Of a stretch of 33,860 bases of DNA, positions 16,171 to 25,279 are shown piece after piece (positions within the stretch are counted from its first letter, which is position 1; every line of letters starts with the position of its first letter). Source of the DNA: Planctomycetales bacterium (GTDB taxonomy: Bacteria > Planctomycetota > Planctomycetia > Isosphaerales > Isosphaeraceae); NCBI GenBank assembly GCA_027452145.1, contig DAIDHB010000376.1, forward strand, positions 1 through 33,860. Direction: 5' to 3'. Below the pieces are notes generated by a model. That model was not told the origin of the DNA. It saw only the letters and a program-made list of their open reading frames with translations, and did no database searches. The translations under genes were made by a program, and so were the position numbers.

Positions 16171-19100
16171 CGACGGTCTCCGTCCTTGCCGGGCCTTTCG
16201 CCGGCGAACTTCCACGATGTCTTGTAGTCGCGCGCGACCGGCTGGTCGGTCACCGCGATCCGGATCATCTCGATCGGGATGACGTTCTCGCGCAGCACGG
16301 CGTCGTGGAACGCGCGTTCGGTCATCTTGCCCGACTCGACAAGCTCGCGGTGCAGCGCGCGGAGCTGCATCCCGCCGAGCAAATACGCCGCCTGGTAGAG
16401 CGGACTGTACGAGCCGTTGAACGACCGCCGTACCTCAGCAGTCGCGTTGTCGCGCTCGTGGCCGACCTGGTTCACTAGCATGTCGATGCACTCGCGCGGG
16501 GTCATCGTGCCCAGGTGGAAGCTCAGCGAGAAGCTGATCCGGGCACAGCGGTGCATCCGCCAGAACAGCATGCCGACCCGGTCCTCGGGCGAGCGGGCGA
16601 ACCCGCGATCCCAGAGCAATAGCTCCCAGTACAGGGCCCACCCCTCGACCGAGAACGGCGTGCGAAACAGGCTGCGATACGACCGGTGCCGCGAGGCCAT
16701 GTAGCCCTGAAGGTGATGACCGGGGATCAGCTCGTGATGGACCGTCGCGCGGGCGAAGTGCCGGTTATTCCCGCGCATGCTCATCATTTTGGCGTCGTGC
16801 GCCATTGTGTTCGTCGGGTACGACACGATGATCGTCTCGCCGCCGAGGAAGAAGGGGTTCACCTGCTGCTGCTCGGGCGACATCATCGTCATCCGCCACG
16901 AGTCGCGGCAGAGCGGCGGGATCGTCACCAGGTTGTTGGTATCGAGATAGGCGATGGCCTCGAGCGCCAGCTCGCGGATCATTGCCGGCTGCTCGCCCGG
17001 CGCGACGTGCTTCGTTTTCACCCGCTCGAGCGCCGCATGCCAGTCGTCGCCCAGGCCCATCTCGCGCGCAGCCTTCTTCATCTCGCCCTCGCACCAGGCC
17101 AGCTCGTGCCGGGCCAGGTCGATCAGCTCCTCGGGCGTATACGGGATCATCTCGTGCGACAGCTCGGCCATGAGGGCGTCGCGGCCGATCGGGGTGCCGA
17201 CGATGTCCGAGCCGTCGTCGCGCGGCCCGGAGGCGGGCGCCGTGCCGGAGCCTCCAGACGTCGAAGGCGCCGGCCGGCCGCCTCCGCGACGCCGAGATCC
17301 ACCTCCGTCGCCGCCCGCGCCCGACGTGGTCGCCCCGAAGCGCTGGCGGAGCGCGCCGGCATGAGCCTGGAGAGCCTGGTCGACGGCCCTGTACGGCTCC
17401 TGCATCCACCACGAGAAGACCGGGTCATAACCGTCGTAGAACGCGAACCAGATGCGGAGCGTGTTCCGCAGCGATTCCTCGGCGGCCAGGGCGTGGTTCG
17501 CCGCCCGCAGCCGCGCGGCGCGATCGGCCTGGGGCTTCGACCGGTCGTTCGGCTTCGAGTCGTGCTCCAGGTTCTTCCTCGTCTCGTCGATCTGCTTCGC
17601 CAGGGCGTTCAGGTCGCCGGCGACCTTGCCCCAGTCCATAGGCTTCAGCACGCGCCGGGCGGCGTCCAGCTCAAGGATGGGCCGGCCGAAGGGGACGAGC
17701 GGCTCCCACTCGGATCGCTCGCGCTCGCGGATGTCGAGCTGGCGCAGCTCGTGCGCGAGATAGTTGCGGAACAGAAGGTAATCGACCTTGCCATCGTGGC
17801 CGATCCGGTCGAAGGCGATCCGGTCGAGCCGATGGAGCCAGCCGTCGTTGAATTCGCGGATGCGGCGCTCGCGCGCAGGGTCGCCCGACGCGGGGACCGC
17901 GCGCATCAGGCTGGAGCGATCCGCCTCATAGAGTTCGATCGCCCGGCGCAGCTCGCTACCCTCGTCGGCCAGGTCGCCCAGGTCGGTCGAGGTCGTGGCC
18001 TCGGACGCGGGCCTCGCCGCGGTGTGCGTCGAGGTCTCCTTGCTGTCACCCGGTCTTAGGTGCCGCACGAAGAACTCGTGCATCCGACGATCGCCGTACG
18101 CGCCCCCGATTCCATGGCCGGCATTGGGGACGACCAGCATCTCGAAGTCCTTGCCCGCGCGGATCAGGGCGTCCGCGAAGCGCATCGTCGATTCGGGCGG
18201 CACGTTGTTATCCATCTCGCCGACGATCAGGAGCAGCTTGCCCTGGAGCCGCTGGGCGTTGTCGATGTTGGATGACTCGGCGTACCACGGCCCGACGGGG
18301 TAGCCCATCCACTGTTCATTCCAGGATGCCTTGTCCATCCTGTTGTCGTGGCAGCCGCAGGCCGCGACGGCTACGTGGTAGAACTCGGGGTGAAACAGTA
18401 CGCCCGCCGCGGCGTTCTGGCCGCCCGCCGAGACGCCGTAGATCCCGACGCGCGACAGGTCGTAATACGGATACTTTTTCGCCAGGGCCTGGTGCCAGCG
18501 GATGCGGTCGGCAAACCCGGCGTCCTTGAGGTTGCGCCAGCAGACGTCGTGGAACGCCTTCGACCGATTCGCTGTCCCCATGCCGTCGACCTGCACGACG
18601 ATGAAGCCCAGGTCGGTCAGCGAGCTGAACCGACGCGCCGCGCTGAAGGACTTCGGTACGAACGAGCCCTGCGGCCCCGCGTAGATCGACTCGATTACCG
18701 GATACTTCTTTGAAGGATCAAAAACTTTCGGCCGGCAGACGATGCCCCAGATATCCGTCTTGCCGTCGCGGCCCTTGGCCGTGAAGACCTCGGGCGGTTG
18801 CCAGCCGGTTGCCTCGAGCGCCGTGATGTCGGCCTGCTCGAGGCGGCAGATCAGATTGCCATTCGCCGCATTTCGAAGCTCGTGAATCGGCGGCATGTCG
18901 ACGCGGCTGTAAGTGTCGATCAGGAATCCGCGATCGGGCGAGAATTGCACGGTGTGGTCGCCGTTGCCCTGGGTGAGCGAGACCAGGCCGGTGCCGTCGA
19001 GGTTGACCCGGTAATGGTGGACGAAGTAGGGATCCTGATTCGTCTCGCGCCCGCTCGCGCGGAACCAGACCTGCCGCTTCGCGCGATCGACATGATCGAT

Positions 19101-20402
19101 CCCGCGGACGACCCATGGTCCCTTCGTGATGGCGTTCTTGACGGCGCCGGTCTTTGCGTCGATCAGGTACAGGTGACGCCAGCCGTCGCGCTCCGAGGCG
19201 TAAATCACCTCGCCTGTGTCATCGAGCCACGTCAACGTGGGCAGGCTGACGTTCTCGCGATGGGCCGTCCAGATGAAGGTCTGGCTGATCTCGTCGATGA
19301 TGGTCCGCGTCCCGCCCGTCATTGAATCGACGCGGATCAGCCGATACCTCTGATGTCCGCGATCGATCTTCTCGTAGCTGAAGTGCCGGCCGTCCCGGTC
19401 CCACCGCAGCCTGGGCTCCTCGTAGTCGATCCGATCGACCGGGGGCCGCATCTGCCTGTGGGAGTCGACGTCGAAGAGATTCAGCTCGTAAGATGTGAAC
19501 CGGTCGCCGGGCAGCGGATAGGGTCGCGACCTCAGCCGTGCCCGGCCGCCGCCTGGAGGCGACGATTGCACCAGGTAAACCTCCTTGCGGTCGCCGGGCT
19601 CGACGCGGTACGCCACCAGGGTCTTCGAGTCGGGCGACCAGCCGAGCCGGCCGTAGGAGAAGCCGTCCTTACCATCATTGGTAAGGCAGATTTCTTCCTT
19701 CTGGCCCTCAGGGACGACGACGACATTGTGACCGCGGAGATACGCCGTCCATTTGCGGTCTGGCGAGCGAAGCCCCTGCGAAGGACTCGGCCGATCGGGA
19801 CCGCGGGGCGGGTCCGGAGGAAGATGCACCTCCGTCTCGGGCGCGGACCTTGCCTTTGGCTTCGACTGCGATTCGTCCCTTTCGCCCGATTTGGGTCGCG
19901 TGCACTCGTAGGTCGCGAGATCGCAGGCCCAGTCGGTGCCGTCGACGCGGAAACGAACCGATTCCTTCGCCCCAGGCTCACCGGCGAACGCGATCTCGCC
20001 GAACGGCAGACGGTCGCCCGTATAGTTCTTGCCCGCCGCCTTCGAGAGCCTGGCCGCGAGCCGGTCGTGGTCGAACGCGGGCCGAGGCTCGCCGCGTGCG
20101 GATTCGACCCGCTTGAACTCCCTCCGGCCGCCGGCGAGGTCATTCCGATACCAGAACTGGCCGTCGGGGCCGAACCAGTGCGGCGTGACGCGGGCCTTGA
20201 AGACCAGCCCGTCGGCCGGGTTCGACCGCGGCCCGCGCTGCCGAGGCGCGGGCTCGTACCAGGGATCGCTGGGCGGGACGGCCAGTTCCACGGAGGCTTG
20301 CTCCGTGAGGCCATCGACCTCCTGCGCCCTGAGACTCCAACCAACGCCAATCCAGCCGGCGAATGCCAGCGCAAGACCGAGACACCGCGAACGCATCATC
20401 AT
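16167..20402 (-). CDS. Exported fusion of a prolyl-oligopeptidase (S9/DPP-IV-type) and a DUF885 peptidase-like domain
   Basis: 1411 aa from the first of three consecutive ATGs (20402). Residues ~3-25 form a signal peptide. Residues ~190-560 are a DPP-IV-type beta-propeller (SPDSKTLVAYRVEPG, YASERDGWRHLYLIDAKTG). The alpha/beta hydrolase domain has the triad GVSAGG Ser658, GEMDNN Asp731 and NAGHG His763, with spacing typical of S9. After a linker (~770-800), residues ~800-1411 match DUF885: a HELIPGHH motif (His1223, Glu1224, His1229/1230) followed by SVEGWALYWELLLWDRG. DUF885 proteins are usually separate exported enzymes, thought to be peptidase-like. A Pro/Gly/Ser-rich insert lies within the DUF885 half. 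The fusion probably degrades peptides outside the cytoplasm, with the coupled M1 enzyme acting on the products (inference). The frame continues upstream to 20510 across repeat-like DNA, which argues against that earlier start. Confidence 0.87.
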   Translation of the reverse strand: MMMRSRCLGLALAFAGWIGVGWSLRAQEVDGLTEQASVELAVPPSDPWYEPAPRQRGPRSNPADGLVFKARVTPHWFGPDGQFWYRNDLAGGRREFKRVESARGEPRPAFDHDRLAARLSKAAGKNYTGDRLPFGEIAFAGEPGAKESVRFRVDGTDWACDLATYECTRPKSGERDESQSKPKARSAPETEVHLPPDPPRGPDRPSPSQGLRSPDRKWTAYLRGHNVVVVPEGQKEEICLTNDGKDGFSYGRLGWSPDSKTLVAYRVEPGDRKEVYLVQSSPPGGGRARLRSRPYPLPGDRFTSYELNLFDVDSHRQMRPPVDRIDYEEPRLRWDRDGRHFSYEKIDRGHQRYRLIRVDSMTGGTRTIIDEISQTFIWTAHRENVSLPTLTWLDDTGEVIYASERDGWRHLYLIDAKTGAVKNAITKGPWVVRGIDHVDRAKRQVWFRASGRETNQDPYFVHHYRVNLDGTGLVSLTQGNGDHTVQFSPDRGFLIDTYSRVDMPPIHELRNAANGNLICRLEQADITALEATGWQPPEVFTAKGRDGKTDIWGIVCRPKVFDPSKKYPVIESIYAGPQGSFVPKSFSAARRFSSLTDLGFIVVQVDGMGTANRSKAFHDVCWRNLKDAGFADRIRWHQALAKKYPYYDLSRVGIYGVSAGGQNAAAGVLFHPEFYHVAVAACGCHDNRMDKASWNEQWMGYPVGPWYAESSNIDNAQRLQGKLLLIVGEMDNNVPPESTMRFADALIRAGKDFEMLVVPNAGHGIGGAYGDRRMHEFFVRHLRPGDSKETSTHTAARPASEATTSTDLGDLADEGSELRRAIELYEADRSSLMRAVPASGDPARERRIREFNDGWLHRLDRIAFDRIGHDGKVDYLLFRNYLAHELRQLDIRERERSEWEPLVPFGRPILELDAARRVLKPMDWGKVAGDLNALAKQIDETRKNLEHDSKPNDRSKPQADRAARLRAANHALAAEESLRNTLRIWFAFYDGYDPVFSWWMQEPYRAVDQALQAHAGALRQRFGATTSGAGGDGGGSRRRGGGRPAPSTSGGSGTAPASGPRDDGSDIVGTPIGRDALMAELSHEMIPYTPEELIDLARHELAWCEGEMKKAAREMGLGDDWHAALERVKTKHVAPGEQPAMIRELALEAIAYLDTNNLVTIPPLCRDSWRMTMMSPEQQQVNPFFLGGETIIVSYPTNTMAHDAKMMSMRGNNRHFARATVHHELIPGHHLQGYMASRHRSYRSLFRTPFSVEGWALYWELLLWDRGFARSPEDRVGMLFWRMHRCARISFSLSFHLGTMTPRECIDMLVNQVGHERDNATAEVRRSFNGSYSPLYQAAYLLGGMQLRALHRELVESGKMTERAFHDAVLRENVIPIEMIRIAVTDQPVARDYKTSWKFAGERPGKDGDRR

Positions 20403-20436
20403 GGTGCTACTCGTGGTCAAGGATTTCGAATTCACC

Positions 20437-20453
20437 GCGAAGAATGCGAATAG
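20437..20453. repeat. Half-arm resembling the dispersed inverted repeat
   Basis: CACCGCGAAGAATGCGAAT resembles the CCGCGAAAAACGCGAA core of the arms at 1331-1430 and 20523-20630. It stands alone, about 70 bases from copy 2, and may be a decayed arm. Confidence 0.3.
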
Positions 20454-20522
20454 GGAGTGGTACGGGCGTACCGCGTGTGAGCCCGGTCCCCCGCTCTCGT
20501 TGGCTTTCATGATTCAAATTGC

Positions 20523-20630
20523 CGGATTTAACCGCGAAAAACGCGAAAATCAAGACATGGGATGAGACCACGAGGTAAGGTCGGCTCGATCGCCTGCTCT
20601 TTTCGCGTTTTTCGCGTTTTTCGCGGTTAG
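20523..20630. repeat. Dispersed inverted-repeat element, copy 2 (near-perfect arms)
   Basis: The left arm TAACCGCGAAAAACGCGAAA (from ~20529) is the exact reverse complement of the right arm TTTCGCGTTTTTCGCGGTTA (to ~20629), and CCGGATT precedes it on the left. About 50 bases of unrelated sequence separate them. The right side has an extra TTTTCGCG repeat unit, so the motif CGCGTTTTT is iterated. It lies in the 274-base gap between the dehydrogenase-cytochrome gene and the peptidase operon, which holds no gene I can support. It could fold into a large cruciform or hairpin, or be a short non-autonomous mobile element. Confidence 0.7.
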
Positions 20631-20676
20631 AGTCCTCGATGGTTTGCCATCGAAACGTTGCGACGGTCAGGCGATC

Positions 20677-23600
20677 TTACTTGCCGCTGTCGTCGCCCTC
20701 GACGGTGATCGCCATCACGATCGGCGCAGACTCGTCCGGGCCCTTCACCAGCTCGATGCGGTCGATCACGGCCTTCTTGCCCGGATGGACCGTCAGGTAG
20801 CGGATCTGCTGCCCGCGGAGGCGGAAGGCCAGCTTCGAGCCCGGGACGTCCACCACGCGGATGTAGTCGGCGAAGTGGACCCCGTTTTCGAGCGGATGGT
20901 CCTCGGTCGTCCCGTCGGCGTAGTGCAGCCGCACGATCATCGAGACGCTGCCTCTCTCGCCGTAAGGATAGCCCCAGCCGCTGACGCCGCTGAGCAGGTG
21001 GATCGCTCGCGCGGGTGCGTGGCAGGGGACCTCGACCGAACGCGGCATTTTCGGCGGCATGGCGCCGTTGGGCGAGCGGAGCAAAACGACGTTCGGGACA
21101 CGCCCGCCCTGCGGATCGACGAGCAGGAACGGGACGCCCTCGAAGACCTTTGGCGACCAGTCGCGGAAGATCAGCCGTTCGGCGGGCGAATTGGCGTCGT
21201 AGAACATCCCCCGCGTGCTGGCGATCGTGGCGGCCTTGCGCAGGTCGAGCGGCAGGTACTTGCCCCGCTGGGTCAGGAATGCCAGCAGGTCGTTGAGCTG
21301 CGTCGGCGTGATCTGCTTCTCGAATCCCTCGGGCATCAGCGACTTCTTCGAGGCCTGCATCTCGTCGATGTCGTCACGGAGGATGACGTGCCGTTTCCCC
21401 TCGGCGTCGAGCAACTCGACGGTGGTGCGGGTCTCGGCGGCCAGCAGGCCCGACACCACGCGGCCGTCGGTGGTGGCGACCGTGTATTGCACGAAGTTCC
21501 CCTCGACCGACCGGCTGGGGTCGAGGATGTGGACCAGAAGCTCCTCGCGCGGCAGCGCCGCGGTCCCGGAGAGATCCGGGCCGACCTGGCCGCCCTCGCC
21601 GCCGTGCCGGTGGCACTTGGCGCACTGCTGGGTGAAGACCAACTTGCCGGCCGCGGGATCGCCGCCGTGGAGCACCTTTGCGGCCAGCCCCTCGATCACG
21701 CGCTGGCGGTCGGCGTCGGGCAGACCGCCGCCACGGCGGAGCAGCCGCTGGGCCCGTCGCGCGATCTCCGCGTTGGGATGGGCCGCGAGCGACTGCTTCT
21801 GGTCGAGCACCAGCTCGGCGAGCTGCACCTGGTTTTTCTCGAGGGCGTCGACCAGGGCCGCGGTCCACTCGCCGCGGCGGAAGAGGGCCTGGATCGCGCG
21901 GGCCCGGGCGCCGGGCGCTAGCTCGGGCAGCCGTTTCACCAGCGCGGCGCCAGCCTCCGGCGCCGAGCCCGAGGCCACCGCGTCGATCACCCCGGCGGCC
22001 AGGTCGGGCGAGGTTCGTGGGGAGATCATCTCGAGCAGCTTGCTCGCGATCTCGCCGCTCGACGGCCGCAGCTCCACAAGCTGCCGGGCCCCCTCAATCC
22101 GCCGCGTCTCGGGGGCCGAATCGTCTCCGGCCACCTTGAGCAGTGAGTTGACGAGCTCGGCATCAAGGCCCGCGAGCGTCGGGTCGCCCCAGATCCCTGC
22201 CAGCCGCAAAAGCGGCCCGCGCCCGGCCGCCGTGAGCCCGGCCGCAAGTTGTTTCACCGCCCCGGCTGTCGCGGGATCCAGCCGCACCGGCCGATCCTTG
22301 GGCCAGCCGCGCGCCAGGCCCCGCAGTATCGGCTCGATCGTGCGCGCGTCGCCCCCCGGCAGCGCGGCCAGAAGTGACCCGACCTCGCCGGCCGGGCCGC
22401 CCCGCGCCCAGTGCTCGGCCACCCGCTCGACAACCCGCGAGACGAGCGGATCGGGCCGGGCCGCGCCGGCGGCCGGCTTTGCCGCGATCGCCTTCAGGAA
22501 CGCCAGGTCATTCCGCGCCGCGGCGGCCGTCACCGCGTCGCCCAGCCACGGGTCGCGGCCGATCGCCCCACCTCGCAACGCGACCGCGATCGCATTGGCC
22601 GCATCAGGTGAGGCCGGCTGGTCGGCCAGGGCCAGGAGCGCCGCCAGGCGGACCTGCGCGTCGTCGTCCTTCAGGAGACCCGCCGCAAGGATCGCCCTGA
22701 CCGAGCGTTCGCTCCTCGGCAGGACCTGCACAGCGTTCCGCCGCACTCCTGCCGACGGATGCCCGAGCGCCTTCTCAACGGCCGTCGTCGCGACCTCGTC
22801 ACCGCCGTTCAGGGCGCCCAGCCCCTGGAGCGTCCAGAGCGCGTGGATCGCCCCGACGTTCAGGCCGATCGCGTCGACAGCCCGGTCGCCCGCCTTCTCC
22901 ACGAGCGCCGGCACGACGTCGGTCTTCCCCCGTTCGACGAGCAGCCGCTGGGCGTGCATCCGCCAGAGCTGGTTATCGTTTGCCAGCGCGGCGACGAGGC
23001 CCGAGGCGTCGGCCGGGTCGAGCTTCGGGGCCGTCGAGGGCTTGCCGTCCGTGTAGACCACCCGATAGATCCGACCGTGCACCTTGTCGCGCAGCGGGGT
23101 CTCGTACGCGTTCCCCTTGCCCGTCTTGAAGCCCTGCGGCGTCGGGTTGTGCTGGACGATGAAGTTGTACCAGTCGATTACCCAGACGCTGCCGTCCGGG
23201 CCCACCTCCGCCGCGATCGGCGACGTCCACTCGTCGTCGCTTGCCAGCAGGTTCCAGCCGTAGAACGACGAGACGTCCGCTCCCTTGCGATGCAGGGTAA
23301 ACGTCGCTACCAGGTGGCCGGTCGGCTCGGCGACGAATGCCGTGCTGTTCCAGTACTGCGAGGGATAGGAGCGCGCCGTGTAGAGGGCATGACCAGCCGC
23401 CGCGGTGAACCCGCCGTGCCAGTCGACCTGCCGCACCTGCTCGGTGACCGGGAAGAACTGGAAGTTCACCGCGATGTTCCGCAACACCTGCGGCGCCCAG
23501 CCGCGGACCGCCTCGTAATAGCGGTTCGGCACCGGCAGATAGACGCTCGGGCAACCGTTGGCCGTCGAGCCGAAGACCAGCCCGTCCTCGCTGAGGCCCA

Positions 23601-25053
23601 CGCCCCACGAGTTGTTGTTCGTCCCTCGCACGAATTCCAGCCTCGACCCATCCGGCTTGAAGCGGAAGAACGACTGCCCCGCGCTCAGCCGCTCGCCGCC
23701 GACCGTCCCGCGGAACCCCGAGTATCCGACGATCCCCCAGACCCAGTTATCGAAGCCCCACCGCAGGTTACTCGGCCCGGCATGCGTGTCATCCGTGCCC
23801 CAACCGGTGAAAAGCACCTTGCGCACGTCGGCCTTGCCGTCGCCGTCGGTGTCCTTGAGGAACAGGGTGTCGGGCGCCTGGAGTACGATCAGCCCGTCGT
23901 TGGCGCACAGCAGGCTCGTGGGGATGTTGAGGCCATCGGCGAACACGGAGGATCGGTCGGCCTTGCCGTCTCCATCCGTGTCCTCGAGCACGGTGATCCG
24001 ATCGCGGCCGGGCTGACCGGGATGCTTGGAGTTTGGGTAGTCGACGCTCTCGGCGATCCAGAGCCGGCCGCGTTGGTCGAACGTCATGCAGATCGGCTTG
24101 GCGATGGCCGGCTCGGCGGCGAACAGCTTCGCCTCGAAGCCCGGCGGGACGACCAGGTGCCGCGTCGACTCCTCGGGCGAGAGCGGATGCTGCATCTTCC
24201 GCAGGGGCTCGCCCTGCGCACCCCATCGCTGGCCCGGCAGGTAGTTCGGGATGCCCGTCGTGACGTCGTCGTAATGGAACGGCGGCAGGCCCGACGCGAC
24301 CCGCGGCCGGCTGTCCTTCACCGGGCCCTTGCCGACGGCCCAGCGAATCCCGCGCTCGAGAAGGTCGTGGAAGCCAGGGTTCTGCCAGGTCCGCCCGTCG
24401 TGACCGTATGCGGTGTAGAACACTCGGCCCTTGCCCTGCGTCCGCACCCACGTCCACGGCTCTTCGCCGTTCCCCTCCGCCCGCACCTGGAGCACGTGCC
24501 GCCCCTCGGTATTGTGCATCGTGTGCACATAGGTTTCGTCCCAGGTGCGGAACGGCTCGATCCCCTTCATGATCGGGTGCGACGGGTCGACGATCTTCGT
24601 GTCGAACGTCCCCGTCCCGTGACGCTGGAACTGGGCGCCCACCAGGGCGACGTACCGCGGCGAGTTGCGGAAGCAGTACGACGCGCAGTGCAGCGGAATG
24701 AATGCGCCGCCCCCCTCGACGTAATCCAGCAGCGCCTTCTCCTGGGCCTTCGTGATCTCGTCGATGTTGGCATAGATCAAAAGCGCGTCGTACTTCGCCA
24801 GGTTCGCCGGATTCAGGTCGTCGGCCCGCTCGGTGTACGTCACCTCGATTCCTCGGCCGGCGAGCGCGGGCGCGATCTGCGCGGCGCGGTCGGCCGGATC
24901 GTGATGGCCCCGGTCGCCCAGGAAGAGCACCTTCAGCTTCGGGGACGTCGCCGCCGTCGGCTCGTCGGCGACTGTGTCGAGGCCCGTTGCCAACACGCAC
25001 GCCATGCCGATCGACGCGGCGAGGACGTATCGAGGAAAGAGTGATCGCAGCAT
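20677..25053 (-). CDS. Giant exported ThuA / membrane-bound-dehydrogenase / HEAT / cytochrome c protein
   Basis: 1458 aa from ATG 25053. A signal peptide lies near the start (YVLAASIGMACVLATG). Residues ~35-255 are a ThuA-like flavodoxin-type fold (LKVLFLGDRGHHDPADR, then FIPLHCASYCF). Residues ~300-700 are a beta-propeller of the planctomycete membrane-bound dehydrogenase type (VPPGFEAKLFAAEPAIAKP, GRLWIAESVDYPN, two DTDGDGKAD calcium-loop-like motifs). Residues ~700-1110 are Ala/Leu-rich HEAT-type helices. The haem motif CAKCH is at 1144-1148, within the planctomycete c-type cytochrome segment (GGQVGPDLSG, ILDPSRSV). A beta-rich C-terminal domain follows. Family knowledge suggests periplasmic sugar or polyol oxidation with electrons passed to the haem; the substrate is unknown. 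The frame is open to 25164, but ATG 25053 sits directly before the hydrophobic signal. No Shine-Dalgarno is seen. Confidence 0.88.
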   Translation of the reverse strand: MLRSLFPRYVLAASIGMACVLATGLDTVADEPTAATSPKLKVLFLGDRGHHDPADRAAQIAPALAGRGIEVTYTERADDLNPANLAKYDALLIYANIDEITKAQEKALLDYVEGGGAFIPLHCASYCFRNSPRYVALVGAQFQRHGTGTFDTKIVDPSHPIMKGIEPFRTWDETYVHTMHNTEGRHVLQVRAEGNGEEPWTWVRTQGKGRVFYTAYGHDGRTWQNPGFHDLLERGIRWAVGKGPVKDSRPRVASGLPPFHYDDVTTGIPNYLPGQRWGAQGEPLRKMQHPLSPEESTRHLVVPPGFEAKLFAAEPAIAKPICMTFDQRGRLWIAESVDYPNSKHPGQPGRDRITVLEDTDGDGKADRSSVFADGLNIPTSLLCANDGLIVLQAPDTLFLKDTDGDGKADVRKVLFTGWGTDDTHAGPSNLRWGFDNWVWGIVGYSGFRGTVGGERLSAGQSFFRFKPDGSRLEFVRGTNNNSWGVGLSEDGLVFGSTANGCPSVYLPVPNRYYEAVRGWAPQVLRNIAVNFQFFPVTEQVRQVDWHGGFTAAAGHALYTARSYPSQYWNSTAFVAEPTGHLVATFTLHRKGADVSSFYGWNLLASDDEWTSPIAAEVGPDGSVWVIDWYNFIVQHNPTPQGFKTGKGNAYETPLRDKVHGRIYRVVYTDGKPSTAPKLDPADASGLVAALANDNQLWRMHAQRLLVERGKTDVVPALVEKAGDRAVDAIGLNVGAIHALWTLQGLGALNGGDEVATTAVEKALGHPSAGVRRNAVQVLPRSERSVRAILAAGLLKDDDAQVRLAALLALADQPASPDAANAIAVALRGGAIGRDPWLGDAVTAAAARNDLAFLKAIAAKPAAGAARPDPLVSRVVERVAEHWARGGPAGEVGSLLAALPGGDARTIEPILRGLARGWPKDRPVRLDPATAGAVKQLAAGLTAAGRGPLLRLAGIWGDPTLAGLDAELVNSLLKVAGDDSAPETRRIEGARQLVELRPSSGEIASKLLEMISPRTSPDLAAGVIDAVASGSAPEAGAALVKRLPELAPGARARAIQALFRRGEWTAALVDALEKNQVQLAELVLDQKQSLAAHPNAEIARRAQRLLRRGGGLPDADRQRVIEGLAAKVLHGGDPAAGKLVFTQQCAKCHRHGGEGGQVGPDLSGTAALPREELLVHILDPSRSVEGNFVQYTVATTDGRVVSGLLAAETRTTVELLDAEGKRHVILRDDIDEMQASKKSLMPEGFEKQITPTQLNDLLAFLTQRGKYLPLDLRKAATIASTRGMFYDANSPAERLIFRDWSPKVFEGVPFLLVDPQGGRVPNVVLLRSPNGAMPPKMPRSVEVPCHAPARAIHLLSGVSGWGYPYGERGSVSMIVRLHYADGTTEDHPLENGVHFADYIRVVDVPGSKLAFRLRGQQIRYLTVHPGKKAVIDRIELVKGPDESAPIVMAITVEGDDSGK

Positions 25054-25279
25054 GAGGAGGAATCCCGGTGTGGTGCCAGTGCGGATCAACGACCGCGCTC
25101 GACCGCTGGGCGGGTCACCACGGGCGGCGGTCGGTGTAAACCCACGCCCCCGGGGTCGGTCCACCCGGACCTCGCGCGGATCGCATCATTTTGGGCACCG
25201 CGGGAACCGGCGTCCAGGCGCTAATCCGTTGCGACGGACGGACATCGTTGGGATAGCGGGCTGTCGACGGGCGAACGGT

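Noticed and set aside
14707..16227. 506-residue plus-strand open frame
   Set aside because: Antisense to the M1 peptidase with its intact HEVAH...E site; low-complexity product, no ribosome site.
22759..25044. 761-residue plus-strand open frame
   Set aside because: It lies exactly antisense to the ThuA-dehydrogenase gene, whose domains and haem motif are clear; the plus product is Arg/Val/Glu-rich with no motifs, as expected for a high-GC3 shadow.
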